64,000 bases of DNA from Myrica gale (Eukaryota > Streptophyta > Magnoliopsida > Fagales > Myricaceae). The notes beneath the pieces are model-generated. The model made no database searches. It was given only the letters and a program-made list of their open reading frames with translations, and was not told the DNA's origin. Where the stretch lies: the NCBI GenBank assembly GCA_963930655.1, contig OZ005609.1, positions 18,921,001-18,985,000 on the forward strand. The letters are read 5' to 3'. Each line of letters opens with the position of its first letter. Within the stretch, counting starts at the first letter, position 1. The position numbers were made by a program, and so were the translations under genes. Below are positions 22,039 through 33,712 of this stretch, in pieces.

Positions 22039-22439
22039 TGGGTGGGGGAGAGAGGGGGGGTTCGGTAGGACGAAGACATTTGAAAAAGTTGAAATTTTAA
22101 GTGAATGACGTGAGTGTTCTTTTGCTCCGCAAGGACAAACTCAAACTGAACGTAAGGGCATTTGAGTAAAAAACATATGAAATCTTATTAAATTCAGGAT
22201 GACAATATTTTGATGATAGTGAGTTGTCCCTGTGATCTGGCGTCAAAGTGATGCCACGTGTGAGCGTCGATGACATGACAGAGACAACCGTTAATAATTT
22301 GGATGGAGGAGTGACGTAAGGATGTTTTTGTAAAAAAAATACTTAAGGACTAAATTTTTGAAAATTGAAATTGAAGTTGAAAAAGTGCCCAAAATCTAGG
22401 GACTAAAATGTCAATTTCCCTAAATTTTATTGATAAACT

Positions 22440-23260
22440 TGTGAGTTTGTGCAGAGTAGAATTAAAAAGGGACCGAAAATTTTTAGAACCTATTCAACCC
22501 CTGCTGGATTCGTCTACTGTTTGTTGAATCTCAAGATTTTAGTTTAGGGGGCCGAATTGATAAATGTGGTTATAAATAGCAGTTTTAAAAGCATTTTCGT
22601 TGTTTATTGTTGCTGTAACGTTTGACTAGTTCAAGGTGATCGAGGAACAGGACCAATAACCTAACCCAAACTGCAGGACAAGCAAAGGGCCACATGCACG
22701 ATACAGATTAGGTATCACAGTAGTGGAGAGCAGGCAGGCAGGACCTCAAAACCCGGATAAGAGTTAAAACTGCTTTTACACTACTCAACCAAAAAAGTAA
22801 GCCCGAAGAGGATTGGCAGAGGGTTCGGCGGGAGTGTGTTTGCAGTTTTAAAAGCATTTTTGTAGTTCAATAAGTGTATTTTTAGCGGTTTTTAGGTTCT
22901 AACATTTTTGCTAGAATAGAGAACCAATTTAACTAGAAAGTCTAAAATTACTCAAAATTTTTTTACCAACTTCTCTATTTTAACAAAAAAAATTGAATAA
23001 GTGAACAGTAATTCTATATTTTTAGAGAATTACTATTCACTTCACCATCTTAAAATATTAATATTTCTCTTCATTTTTTATTTTTTTTATTTTTCTTCTT
23101 TTTTTTATTATTCATTTCACCATTTTAAAATGAAAAAATTGACATTTTTAAGATAAGACATTTAAAAATATAACTATTAGAAAAAGAATAAAAAAAATTT
23201 AAAAAATAATATCTAAATGGAATAGTAAAAGAAGGCAATAGGTGGTAGTTGCTTAAGTAC
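22440..23260. repeat. Dispersed block continuation and AT-rich MITE-like stretch
   Basis: 22440-22620 continues the block shared with 41333-41530. 22870-23230 is an AT-rich region paired with 41540-41990 (agagaattactattcacttc), probably a small inverted-repeat element. 22640-22840 is absent from the other copy and is unassigned. No gene. Confidence 0.55.
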
Positions 23261-24480
23261 AACCAGATTTACGTGTTTAACTTTTCAGAGTCACTAATAA
23301 GTAGGGGCTTAGTCGTAGTTTTATTAATGCTGCGATAGACTAATTGAACTGAAATTAGGCAGGGGCCGCGCGAACGCTGGCCCCCACTACCACAAATTAT
23401 GACGTAGGATCTCCCACTTTGGGGAGACCTTAGGCTGGCACCTTCCGCGAGTGCAATGGAAGTCACCAGCCTAGGCCATGAGCCTTGTTGATCGCCCATC
23501 GACCCCGCCCAGGTAAGTACGTTGCTCGGTCATGCTCGCTTATTATTTATACTCGAGCTGCCTTCCAATCTGACGTATATTGCCCATGTGGGATTAAAAG
23601 CTGCTTTCTGCCTAGTTTCAGTTCAATTAGTTGGAGCTTAGCTTCTAATGTACGTATGTCAACGTAAGGGGCAGCTTCGGTTGTGTTCTTTTTTGAGAAT
23701 TTTTTATGTTTTGAAAATTTTTTATGATGTTAATTTTATTGGTATGTGTATTATAGTTATTTTTATGTAGTGTTAAAAATGATGTTAGATTGTAAAATTT
23801 TGTGTATTCTGACAATTAAAAAAAATCTGAAAATTTTTTTTAGCCGAACAGCCTCTTAATTTTAGTTCGAGCTTCGGCACATTCCTCCTACTTCCTAGTT
23901 CCAACCAACTAAGTATTGATACTTCGATAGACCATTTTGAAGATGATGCAACATAAAAATTTTGACTGCAGGAGAGTCTAACCTATTCAGTTCATGGCAA
24001 AAAAAAAACCTAAATTAAAAACCGTTTCTTCTTAGCTAATATATTTTTTTTACTGAACAAACGTTTCAAAATTAGGGTAAATATAACATTGCATCCTGTA
24101 AGTATCAATCTCAAACTTTGTACCTCTGTCAAATGGAAGGGAAATTGAATTCTTTTTAAGCTTGAAATGGTTTAATTCTTTTTTTCTCTGCTTGTGTAAA
24201 GTTGTTTTTTTCTTTTGGCATGTGAAAATTAGCCGAACGCACTTCCTTTTACTTGAGTAACAACTGATCGAGTCTCAAAGTGTGTGTATATATATATATA
24301 ATTCCACATTATTACTTTTTTCTTTTTGGGAATATATTTCTTTCTCATATGTTGTGTTTCAGCATTTTATATATTGGCTAGAAAACTTAAATAGGGATGA
24401 ACGAATAGCAACTTCAACGAGATTCTGAAAAAAATTGAGAAAGAAATATATTCCCAAAAAGAAATAATGTGGAATTATAC
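23261..24480. repeat. Duplicated segment, partner of 51950-53740
   Basis: 23261-23615 matches 51950-52321, and 23616-24290 matches 53256-53740. Between them the partner carries a LINE, so this copy is the empty site. It includes a GC-richer patch (23360-23520) with a gcccaggtaagta donor-like sequence. I found no protein domain in either copy. Confidence 0.65.
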
Positions 24481-24489
24481 TGACTTAGA

Positions 24490-25660
24490 ATACCAGTGGT
24501 TGAAACATAACTAGAATTTCCGGTAACTGCAATTTGGTTTCGATTCTGACACATAATTGAACCGGAACCGAAAAAAATTTATGGCTTTTTTTGGAGAATT
24601 TCTTGTTCTTGTTTGTTTTTTTTTAAAGTAGGATTCAAATGACCTAATAATTTTGTTTTTAGATACCCATAATGTTGTAATTTTATTTTAGATATTAGAA
24701 TTTGGATGAATGTTTATTATAGATTTTGAAAGAATGTTTATTTTACATTTTATTCATTGTTAATTTAACGATGTATAACAAAAAAATTCACCGGCTCAAA
24801 ATGCCTTCCCAAAAAAGCCCACATATGGAAACTATAATTTCTAAATTCCGTTTCTAGAACAAAATTTTTTATTCCGTACTAACCTTTATTCTAAATATTA
24901 ATATTAGATACTTTGTACCCTCCTTGAAATTAAATTCTTTTTACACTTGAAATGGAGTTAATATTCTCGATGACTTAATGTTAGAAATCTTGTGTTTTAT
25001 TCTTATTGTGTTATTTGCACTGCCTGATTGTGTATAAAGAAATTTTTCTTTTTTCACTTGGCATGTGTTTAAATTAGCCAAACCCCTTTCTTTTACTTTT
25101 TTTTCTTTCCTACACTCCCTTTCTTTTACTTGAGTAATAACTTATTAAACAATTGATCACAAGGTCTCAAGGGTTGGAGAAAATATTATAATCAATTTAT
25201 ACGATTTTTTTCTCTTAGCCCATTGAGTTTCAAATAAAAAAGATTTCTTAAATAGTTTAAATGTAAAAAATCATGAGAGAGAAAACAAAGCATGATATAT
25301 ATTTGTCAAATGTCATGAAGCTAACAATTCAAAAAAAAACTAGAGATAATATTGGTCCGTGTGCTTATTTTACTTGCTTTGCGCTCCACTTTTCAACGGT
25401 AGTGTGCCTATAAAATCAAAGGGCCATCATTTCTTGGTTTCCTTTTTCAATATCGATTTAATTAATATTCTTCTTATTGTGTTTAAGGGAGGCATGATAT
25501 CATAATAAATCTGTAATATTTGTTAGTTATGATATTATAGTTATTACGATATCGGATATTCAAGTTTAAATGTGAGATATCATCGTCATCAAGATCTCTG
25601 AGATCAAGTTTAAATATAAGAATATATATCATTCCTATCATACTTTCTATTTTATCTATA
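24490..25660. repeat. DEFL unit 3' flank, copy B
   Basis: Paralogous to 13400-14555 and 53740-54780. No gene. Confidence 0.7.
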
Positions 25661-25813
25661 GGGAAATGCTTGGGACCCCGATGGGATCCCGAGCATTTCC
25701 CCGACACTGGAAATGTCATTTCCAGCCCCTGTAAATCAAATTTAAAAAAAATGGGGCTGGAAATGTCATTTCCAGCCCCTATCGGGATCCCATCGAGATC
25801 CCAAGCCTTTCCC
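25661..25813. mobile_element. Mutator-type MITE, 153 bp
   Basis: It starts GGGAAATGCTTGGGA and ends with the inverted copy TCCCAAGCCTTTCCC. It is flanked by an exact 9-bp duplication TTATCTATA (25652-25660 and 25814-25822). Copies A and C have the single site. Two direct copies of ctggaaatgtcatttccagc sit in the middle. The terminus resembles that of the 7-kb MULE at 42233 (GGGAAATGCTAGG), which could supply its transposase. Confidence 0.9.
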
Positions 25814-26335
25814 TTATCTATAAATAGAGACATTTAACCCTTCATTCTCTCCTCTCTTCACATTATATCTTTCAATTACCACTACATTTATCTTTATTTA
25901 TCTTCTTCTTCTTTATGTTATAATTACTTATGCTCATTTTAGGTGTTAAAGATAAACGTCGCAACAAATTTAAAATTATAAAAGCAACATCTAAATGCAT
26001 GTGATTCATATTTCATTTATATATATTACGGTTCAGTTTTTTTTAATGATGTATACATCAAGGGGCATTAATTTTGGGAGAAGAAACTACAGAGGGTTTT
26101 GAAAAGGATGGCCAGAAACTTAAATAGGGATGACGGGTAAATGCTTCTAAAAGCGTGAGATAATGTTAAAACTTATCTAAAAATAATTGATCAGAAACAG
26201 ATACCTCAAGAAGAGTGATAAAAAATAACGTGGACCAACGTTTATTAATTCAATGACATCATAAGTGACGGAAGAGCGACTACATCACATTTATTCATTC
26301 AATAACACCATAAGTGATCGAAGATCAACAACCAC

Positions 26336-27193
26336 TTAACATTGGTAGGTACAATCACACTGACTTGGAATACCGGGTGGTGGGAAGACGGAGCACATTC
26401 CCACTCCATGGTATTCTTTTCGACACACTTCCCCACAGCTTCCGTGACCACTCTCACAGTCCCAAGCTTTGTGGCACTCCCGTGCTTCCACCATTGGCAC
26501 CATTTTCTGATCACCTGTAAATCATTCCCAATAATAGCTTCTCATTACTTTGATGCAACGACACTAAAACTATAATTTCTATTTAACAATATTGTATCAT
26601 TTGTCTTCTACCGCATTAGTGCAACGGTTGGGGCATTGCGCTCCATAGACTCGACCTATCAAATTCGAGGGATATGAGTACGAGATCGAAGTTCTTGCCT
26701 TCTCAAATAACGCAAAGGGAAACTACTCTGCAGGACCTTATACAATATCCCAAACGGTCAAGGTAGCTTCCCTGATGGTTTAGGAAATATCAAGGCCAGG
26801 GAGACTACCTTGCGGGGCCTACATACACCTAGACTGGCAGGGTAGCTTTCCCGATAATTCAGGCAATATTGCATCATTTAATGCAAAACAAATAGATATC
26901 AATTTTTCAATAGCGCATAGAAATTCTTAAATCTTCTTCCAGATCAGAAAGAAAAATGTTTTCATTAGCATCCAATTTTCTCATTACTCTAATTGCTAAC
27001 TCCAATTGTTTCATAGCAAAATGTTTCTGATTTGGTAGGTCATGAACATGGTTTACTGATTTCACATACGCGGACAAAGTCGATAAAGCATGAAGAGTAT
27101 AGGACGAAAGGAATCATACAGAAAAGGATTTAGAAACCACATTTAACCCATCGCATCAAAAGGGGGCAAAATGCGACGGAAAGCTTTTCCCAT
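26336..27193 (-). pseudogene. DEFL copy B, signal-peptide exon deleted
   Basis: Exon 2 (26514-26336) is fully intact with all eight Cys, acceptor and stop, and the protein is identical to copy C. Exon 1 is lost: after the first bases ATGGGAAAAGC (27193-27183) the sequence jumps straight to intron text (tttccgtcgc), removing about 65 bp including the donor. The result is a peptide gene without a secretion signal or splicing partner. The TATA box at 27248 remains. Confidence 0.85.
26603..26863 (+). mobile_element. SINE in DEFL intron B
   Basis: Flanked by caatattgtatcattt (26587-26602) and caatattgcatcattt (26864-26879), a 16-bp target duplication with one difference. The same insertion occurs in copies A, C and D. 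Confidence 0.8.
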
Positions 27194-28196
27194 GCTTGCC
27201 TACGAGTGCGATGCATGCTACTCTAGTGAAGTGCATTTTGGGACCCAATTTATATATTTTCAAAGATATAACGGCTGGTGGAGTCAATCAATATCGTCTT
27301 AATATCCATATTCTTTCTAAGGCAAAAATCGTGAACTTGCCATTCCATTCGTATTTTTTTTTCTATATATACGCTTTATATTAATGAATCAAAACCAAAT
27401 AAAGACCCTTTTTCATCGTTCTACGGAATATAATTGCGTAGTAAAAAATAGGAAAGTACCGATTAAGAATCCTAACCTAATTATTACTTTCCATCGATAT
27501 CTAACTGAAGTTTAAGACCTCCTATAATGATTGTCTTTTTCTGGGAAAATTCTAATAGTAATCGACACTTAAAGTTGGTGATTTACATAGAGTTAAGTCT
27601 AATAGTAATTGCTAAGATAAAAAGAAATAAGAAAATAAAGGAAAGTTTATTACTTGGGCTAATCCTTATCTCCATTCATGTTTTTGTCATTCACTATGAA
27701 TATGAGAATTTCAGAGACATTTATTTTATTGATTCAAATTTTGAAATTACTCTCACGACTCACCTACTAAATATGGTTAGTCTAGAAGTGGAAGTATGTA
27801 TTTTCAACCATTGAACTATTTTCTTTCAAGGCCCACAATTTATATTTTATGAAGAAATTTTCCTTTGAAATTTAATATGGAAAAGTAGGCCATCAATGAG
27901 GGTTTGAATAGAGAGATCAGCAGATCAACTTATTAGCAGAGGAGCTAGAAAAAGGAGGAAATCGTGGATGTTTTGAATTCAACAATATCATAATATCGGA
28001 ATGTTTTGAATTTTAAGATATCACCGGAGAAAATAAAGGATGATTTGAAATTGAAGACATTGGCTAGTGATTCTGCTATATGTTTGAATACGGAGGATTT
28101 TGTTACGAATTGTCAATATCTTTGAAAACAGCACAGCACATCCTAAAATTAAGGCATGAAATCAGTTCGAATTATTACCAAATAATATCCTAGCGG
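27194..28196. other. DEFL upstream flank, copy B (left part)
   Basis: Continues at 37331 after the CACTA element. A 95-codon plus-strand ORF at 27527-27814 is partly conserved at 56615-56848 but deleted in copy A. It is AT-rich and has no domain I recognise. Confidence 0.6.
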
Positions 28197-28199
28197 TCA
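28197..28199. repeat. CACTA target duplication, left
   Basis: TCA, repeated at 37328-37330. Confidence 0.85.
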
Positions 28200-28539
28200 C
28201 ACTGCAAAAAAAATGACTTTTAGTGAAAAAAAAAATTTGTCACTAAAAGTCAAAATTTCATCACTAAAAGTATTAGTGACGAAATTTTTTCGTCACCAGC
28301 TTCGTCAGTGTAAGAGCGTCACAAAATGTATTAGGTGATGAAACCCGAATTTCGTCACGAAAAGTTTTTAGCGACGTATTTTTTTCGTCACTAAATGTAG
28401 TGATCGATCGTCACAAGTGACGATCGATCGTACTTGGCTTAGTGATGGATCGGTTAAACTAGCGATTGATCGGTGAATTGGTGATTGATCAGCCATTTTT
28501 ACCAATTGAATTGTAAGAAATAGACGATCGATCGCTATA

Positions 28540-28547
28540 GTAATGAG
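28540..28547. repeat. Nested hAT target duplication, left
   Basis: GTAATGAG; the right copy at 33705-33712 is GTAATGAC, 7 of 8 identical. Confidence 0.8.
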
Positions 28548-28854
28548 CAGAGGCGGATGTAGGGGGTGGCCCTGGGCGGCCGCCACCCATTGGACCGGAG
28601 GAAAAAAAATTTACAAGGTCTTTTTGTTTAATATATAAGTTGGTCTGGGCCTATGGGCCCGATCCCCATAGGCCCAGACCAACTCTGTAGCGCCTGGGCC
28701 AATGGGGAGCCCGACCCCCATTGGCCCAGGCCATTTGAAGATTTTCCTAAGGGCCTGGGCCTGCTTTATTTTTTAACCGGCAGAGGGTGAAACGACGCCG
28801 TTTCACCCTCTGCCTTAAAATTTTTTTTTTTCAAAAACTCGAACTCTCTCTCGA

Positions 28855-28857
28855 CCC

Positions 28858-28897
<40 letters not shown>

Positions 28898-28900
28898 GCG
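28855..28900 (+). repeat. CT microsatellite
   Basis: ctctctct run with one interruption. It lies in the hAT 5' region and is the source of several spurious low-complexity ORFs. Confidence 0.9.
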
Positions 28901-30800
28901 AATCTGCGATCGCCCACCGGCCACCGCCACACGGCCGCACCGCACCAGTCACCACCGTGCCCAGCCCACTGCGCCGATCGCCCACGGCCCACCCTCGCTT
29001 GTGCCGCACGGCACCGCAGGTCCGCAGCCTGCCCAGTACCCACTGCCCATTGCGGCACTGCCCACTGCCGCCGGCCCCGCCCCTGCACCGCAGCCCGCAG
29101 GTCCACGCCGTCGACGCCGATCGCCCAAGCCCTAAGTCCCAGAGTCCAGACTCCCAACGCCCAACGGCCAACCGCCAACGGCATGTTCTTTCCTAAATTC
29201 CTAGGCTATTTTTGCTTTTTTCCGTTGGAGAGTTGGAGTTTGTCAATTTTCACTATATAGTATCTCTGTGAATTTTGAATTTGGGGTTTCTAGAATTCTA
29301 GTTCTTTTGTTTGTATAACTCCCACTAATTGATACAACATAGTCTGTGTGACCTCTGTGAATTTGGATTTTGGGTTGCTACTTGCTCGTTCGAATTTGGG
29401 GTTTCTAGTTCTTAGGTCATGAAGCCCATGTTTGTAGAACTTTCTAGTGTCTGCTACGGTGCTACCAGTTCTTATTTGCGCCATTCATTTTCAGTCAACA
29501 AGTGGAAGACCACCAGAGATGGCTGATGGTTCATTTGTTAGATTAAACGTACTGCAAAATCTTTTGGAAGGTAGAAAATGTTTGAAAGTTCTTTGGGAGA
29601 ACAAGTTTCAAATCCCAACTGTTTTTAAACGGCAAAAATGAAGCTCATGTAGAATTGCATGTCTCTAAAAATGCTAACTTCATGACATAGCAGACTGAAA
29701 GTTAAAAATTGACCTTCTAAGACCCAGCATATCCTGTTTTCACCAAAATGTCTAATAGATCATCATAATTGTTGACTTCCTAAAAAAATTCACAGCACCC
29801 AAATTTTGATTTAAAGGTTTAAATTGCTTGTGTTGGAGTCAAAATCCCATCTTTGCCCGGTATGAAAGGAGTGGAACCACCATTTTATGTCCCTCTTTTC
29901 TTTGTTTTGTTCTGGACTACTTTTGTGTATATAATAGCCAAAAGGTCAGTTATTGCCTCCGGGGATAGATGAAGTTGTATACCCGTGTTTATTTATGCGG
30001 TAACTGCTGTTATATAACCTATTACATAGCGGGAGACATTCTTCCTTCATCTCTTTTTATTTCTTCATTTTGGTAATCCTTGCATTATTCAATTTGGAGA
30101 TTATTTTGGAATTATCTTAAAAACCCAGGGATATCCAGTCATTTCAATTTTGGAGAAATAGTGATAGAAGTTAAAAATCAAAGACAATTAGTTACCTTTA
30201 ACGAGGGTTTTGATGCATGGAATCATGTGAATCTGGCAAATGGTCCCAAATTCGATTATTTCTAAAGATTATACCAATAGAGAAGTTGGGTTATAGTCTG
30301 GGTCTGTGATCATAAACATGGTCTTTCTGATTAGTTTCTTTGATATCTGAATCTCAAGCAAGTTTCGATATGTTCTTACAGGTTTGTATTCTCGTGGATA
30401 ATCTGGATATAGAAAAAGTAAATTCTGCTAATTTAAGTGCTGCAATTTATGCTTCCCTCCTCCTTTTGCCACCGAAGTTCACTGAGGTTTGCTCCTTCTT
30501 CAGTCTTTGATCATTGTGGAATTACCCCAATTCATAGTCATAGCTAGTCGGCAATGACTTATTTCGTAACGGTGGACTTATTTCTTAGCTCAAATGTTCT
30601 TAGCTCAAATGCTCTTTTCCAAAAAACGTAAAATTTTGAACTGTTTTTATTTGGTTTTTAGCTCAAATGCTCTTTTCCATATGCAGCCTATTTTTGACGG
30701 TTTCAATTTTTGCAGGATCCTCAGGATTTTACACTTGACAATTGTTGGACCTCCGACTCCTAGTATGTCTCTCTATCCAAGATTCTCTCTAAAAATGTTT
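28901..30800. other. hAT 5' non-coding region
   Basis: 28901-29190 is very GC/C-rich and looks like a leader exon or captured sequence, followed by AT-rich intron-like DNA to about 30800. A related GC-rich leader is present in the deleted hAT at 60910. I recognise no protein in it. Confidence 0.5.
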
Positions 30801-30805
30801 TAGGG

Positions 30806-31055
30806 TTTGAATTTTTGTGAGTTGTGAAATTGTTGAAGGATGAGATTTGATTGGTTTGGATATTTGTGAGTTGTGAAATTGTTGGAGGATGGGATTGGAT
30901 TGACTTGGATATTTGAGTTGTGAAATTGTTTGAGGATGTGATTGAATTGGTTTTGGAATTTAGATATATGTGTTTTGTGAAATTGTTGGTTTGTGAAATT
31001 GTTTTCATATTTTGAATTGGTTTGTGAAATTGTTGATTGATTGTGTTCACTTTGT
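30806..31055 (+). repeat. Minisatellite upstream of hAT transposase
   Basis: Degenerate units of about 60 bp with the phrase gagttgtgaaattgttggag repeated four or more times, becoming shorter toward the gene. Confidence 0.75.
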
Positions 31056-31072
31056 TTTATTTTGTTTAGATA

Positions 31073-33547
31073 ATGGATAAGTGGGTGGTAAGAAAGTCAC
31101 GCAACGTGGAGTCTTCTAATACTCCCAACGTGGCTACTAATTCTGAAACGGATAGTAGTTCAAAAAGACCTCGCATTATGTTTAGTCTGGATGATGTTAT
31201 TGCTGACCCAGGGTTACGTAAACCTATTGAAGAATATGATGTTGGGATTAGAGATCAAGTTCGTAGGGAGTACTTGATCAAAGGTCCTTTTCAACCCCGT
31301 GGCCATGATTTTCCCAAGAAGCAATACGGGCAAGAAATGAGGGGTTTTAGGGAGGTATGGTTTAAAGATTTTAATTGGTTGGAATATAGTGTATCAAAGG
31401 ATGAAGCATATTGCTTGTGGTGTTATCTGTTTAGGCGACCTAGAGGAGGGAAGTCTGGGGAGATAAGTTTACATCTACTGGATTTAGCAATTGGAAAAAG
31501 GTCGTGGAAGTTTTTGGTGAACATGTTGGTGTACATGATAGTGCTCACAATGAAGCTAGAAGACAATGCGAAACACTTGAAAATCAGCGACAAAGTGTGT
31601 CACACATGTTATCCGCACACGGACACAGTCAAGAGAATGATTATCGCATTCGTTTAACAACGATTTTAGATGCCATTCGTTATCTTTTGGTACAAGGATT
31701 AGCTTTCCGTGGTCATGACGAGTCTGAGAGTTCAATAAGCAAGGGCAATTTTCTTGAGCTTCTGGACGTGTTTTGCAAACGTGGAGAAAAGGTTGCTAAG
31801 ACACTTAACACTAATGCTCCTGGAAACAACCATATGACTGCTCCAAATATTCAAAAGGAAATGGCGAGTGCTTGTGCAGCTCAGACCACACTTGCCATCA
31901 TTAAAGAAATTGGAGATGGATTTTATTCTCTTATGGTTGATGAGTCTCGAGACAATTCAGTGAAGGAGCAAATGGCAGTGGTTTTGAGATTTGTGAACAT
32001 ACGTGGACAGGTGATTGAAAGGTTACTTGGTGTGGAACATGTTCCTGATACTTGCTCTGAATTTTTGAAAAAAAGTATAGACAAATTGTTTGCAAGACAT
32101 GGGTTGTCAATATCCAGATTGAGAGGTCAAGGCTATGATGGGGCATCAAACATGCGAGGAGAGTTCAATGGGTTGAAGTCACTCATTTTGAGGGACAATC
32201 CTTCTGCTATCTATATCCACTGTTTTGCTCACCAACTCCAATTGGCTATTGTGAGTATTGCAAAGAATAACTTGCAAGTTGGTGATTTTATTGATTATAC
32301 TTCCCAGATTGTGAATATGGTCGGAGCGTCATGTAAAAGGAAAGATGCTCTTCGACAAAGTTTTCATGAGAATACTGTGGAACGGTTGGACAAAGGAGAG
32401 ATTTCTAGTGGAAGGGGCAAAAATCAAGAAATCAGTCTCACACGACCAGGTGATTATTATATTTCATTATCTATGATTAATATAATTTTTTATTTGTTTA
32501 TAGTTTTATAATTCTTATAATATTGTAGGTGACACTCGTTGGGGTTCATACCACCGTACAATAATCCGTCTCTTCACTATGTGGTCATCAGTATTGGACG
32601 TGCTTGAACACATAAAAGATGATGGTACTCTCTCAGAACAAAGATGCTCGGCTATGAGTTTGATGGATAAGATGGAGAATTTTGAGTTTGTATTCACTAT
32701 GCATCTGTTGAGTAATATATTGGGAATTACAAATGAATTGTCACAAGCCTTACAACGAAAAGATCAAGATATTGTTAATGCTATGGGTTTGGTTGGAGTT
32801 GTGAAGGAACAGTTGCAAGAAATGAGAGATATAGAATGGGATGGATTCTTGGAAGAAGTCAAAGCTTTTTGTGTGGATAAATCTGTTAATGTGCCGAATA
32901 TGGAAGACATTATACTAACTCGTAGTCGTTCGAGGCGTGGAGGGCAAAGTATTACTTATTTCCATCATTTTCGTGTGGAAGTATATTGTCAAGTTATTGA
33001 TTTGATCATTCAGGAGATGAATAGTCGGTTCACAGTAGCAAATACAGAGTTACTTCTTTGCATAGCATGCCTTGATCCAAAAAATTCATTCTCAGCGTTT
33101 GATCATGCTAAGTTACGTCGTCTTGCTGAGCTTTATCCATAAGATTTCACAACAGATGATCATTTGATACTTAGAAATCAGCTTAATTACTATATTAGAG
33201 ATGTCAGAAGAAATGCTGCTTTTTCTAGACTTGAAGATATTGGAGGTCTTGCTATGAAGATGGTTGAGACCAAAAAGAATACTCTATTTCCATTAGTTTA
33301 TCGACTCATTGAGTTGACATTGGTCTTACCAGTTGCAACTGCGATCGTTGAAAGAGTATTTTCTGCAATGAATATCATCAAGAGTGATTTGCGTAACAGG
33401 ATGGGGGATGACTGGATGAATGATTGCATGGTAGTATACATCGAGCAAGAAGTTTTTAAAAATATTGAGAACGAAGCTATTTTGCAACATTTCCAGAAGA
33501 TGCAAAAACGTAGGATGCAATTGCCATCTCTCAGTCGTACTACATAG
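31073..33547 (+). pseudogene. hAT transposase (TTF zinc finger, DUF4371, dimerisation)
   Basis: Exon 1 runs from ATG 31073 to 32449, an intron of 79 bp (GT...AG) follows, and exon 2 is 32529-33547. The N-terminus has the YCLWCYLFRRP TTF-type zinc-finger region. The catalytic core reads SLMVDESRDNS and then GQGYDGASNMRGEFNG, and the C-terminal hAT dimerisation block reads VATAIVERVFSAMNIIKSDL. It has only two lesions: loss of one G in a G-run near 31450 (frameshift between the finger and core) and a TAA at 33140-33142. About 800 residues are implied. It is nearly intact and probably inactivated recently. Confidence 0.92.
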
Positions 33548-33712
33548 TACGGTACGTGTATTCTATTATTTTTAATGCTTTTAGTATTTAATTTTCGATA
33601 TTGTAACTTTAAGAAAATTGTTTGCATTACGAAGAAAAAAAAATTCTTATTATTTTGCATGTAAAGTTCGACCCCCATGAAAATCCATCCTGGATCCGCC
33701 ACTGGTAATGAC

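Larger units (their letters stand above)
20352..22430. mobile_element. Gene-capturing MULE (Pack-MULE), 2.1 kb
   Basis: The terminal inverted repeats start GGGAAATTGGCATTTTAGTC and extend about 350 bp on each side (to about 20700 and from about 22040). The flanking 9-mers are gaaaattta (20343-20351) and taaatttta (22431-22439). The uninterrupted site at about 41316 reads taaaattta, one change from each. Long TIRs with 9-bp duplications define Mutator-like elements. Inside lie exons of a CCCH zinc-finger-like gene on the plus strand and a transposase scrap on the minus strand. Confidence 0.9.
28548..33704 (+). mobile_element. hAT transposon, 5.2 kb, nearly complete
   Basis: TIRs CAGAGGCGGATGTAGG and (inverted right end) CAGTGGCGGATCCAGG with an 8-bp target duplication. 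It contains a long 5' leader region with a CT-rich microsatellite and GC-rich stretch, a palindrome gcagagggtgaaacg/cgtttcaccctctgc at 28780-28814, a minisatellite before the gene, and one transposase gene. It is inserted about 340 bp inside the left end of the CACTA element. Confidence 0.93.

Noticed and set aside
23269-23499. 76-codon minus-strand ORF repeated at 51972-52199
   Set aside because: Shared because the segment is duplicated; I see no domain, and the other frames are equally unconvincing. Kept only as a repeat.
27527-27814. 95-codon plus-strand ORF upstream of DEFL
   Set aside because: Only partly conserved in copy C and deleted in copy A; AT-rich, Ile/Lys/Asn-rich composition, and no domain seen.
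28787-29260. Long overlapping ORFs on both strands in the GC-rich stretch
   Set aside because: Low-complexity Pro/Arg/Ser/His or Gly/Trp-rich text driven by C-rich sequence and the CT microsatellite, without a domain.
30760-31050. 96-codon minus-strand Asn/Thr/Ser-rich ORF
   Set aside because: It is the antisense reading of the minisatellite before the hAT transposase.
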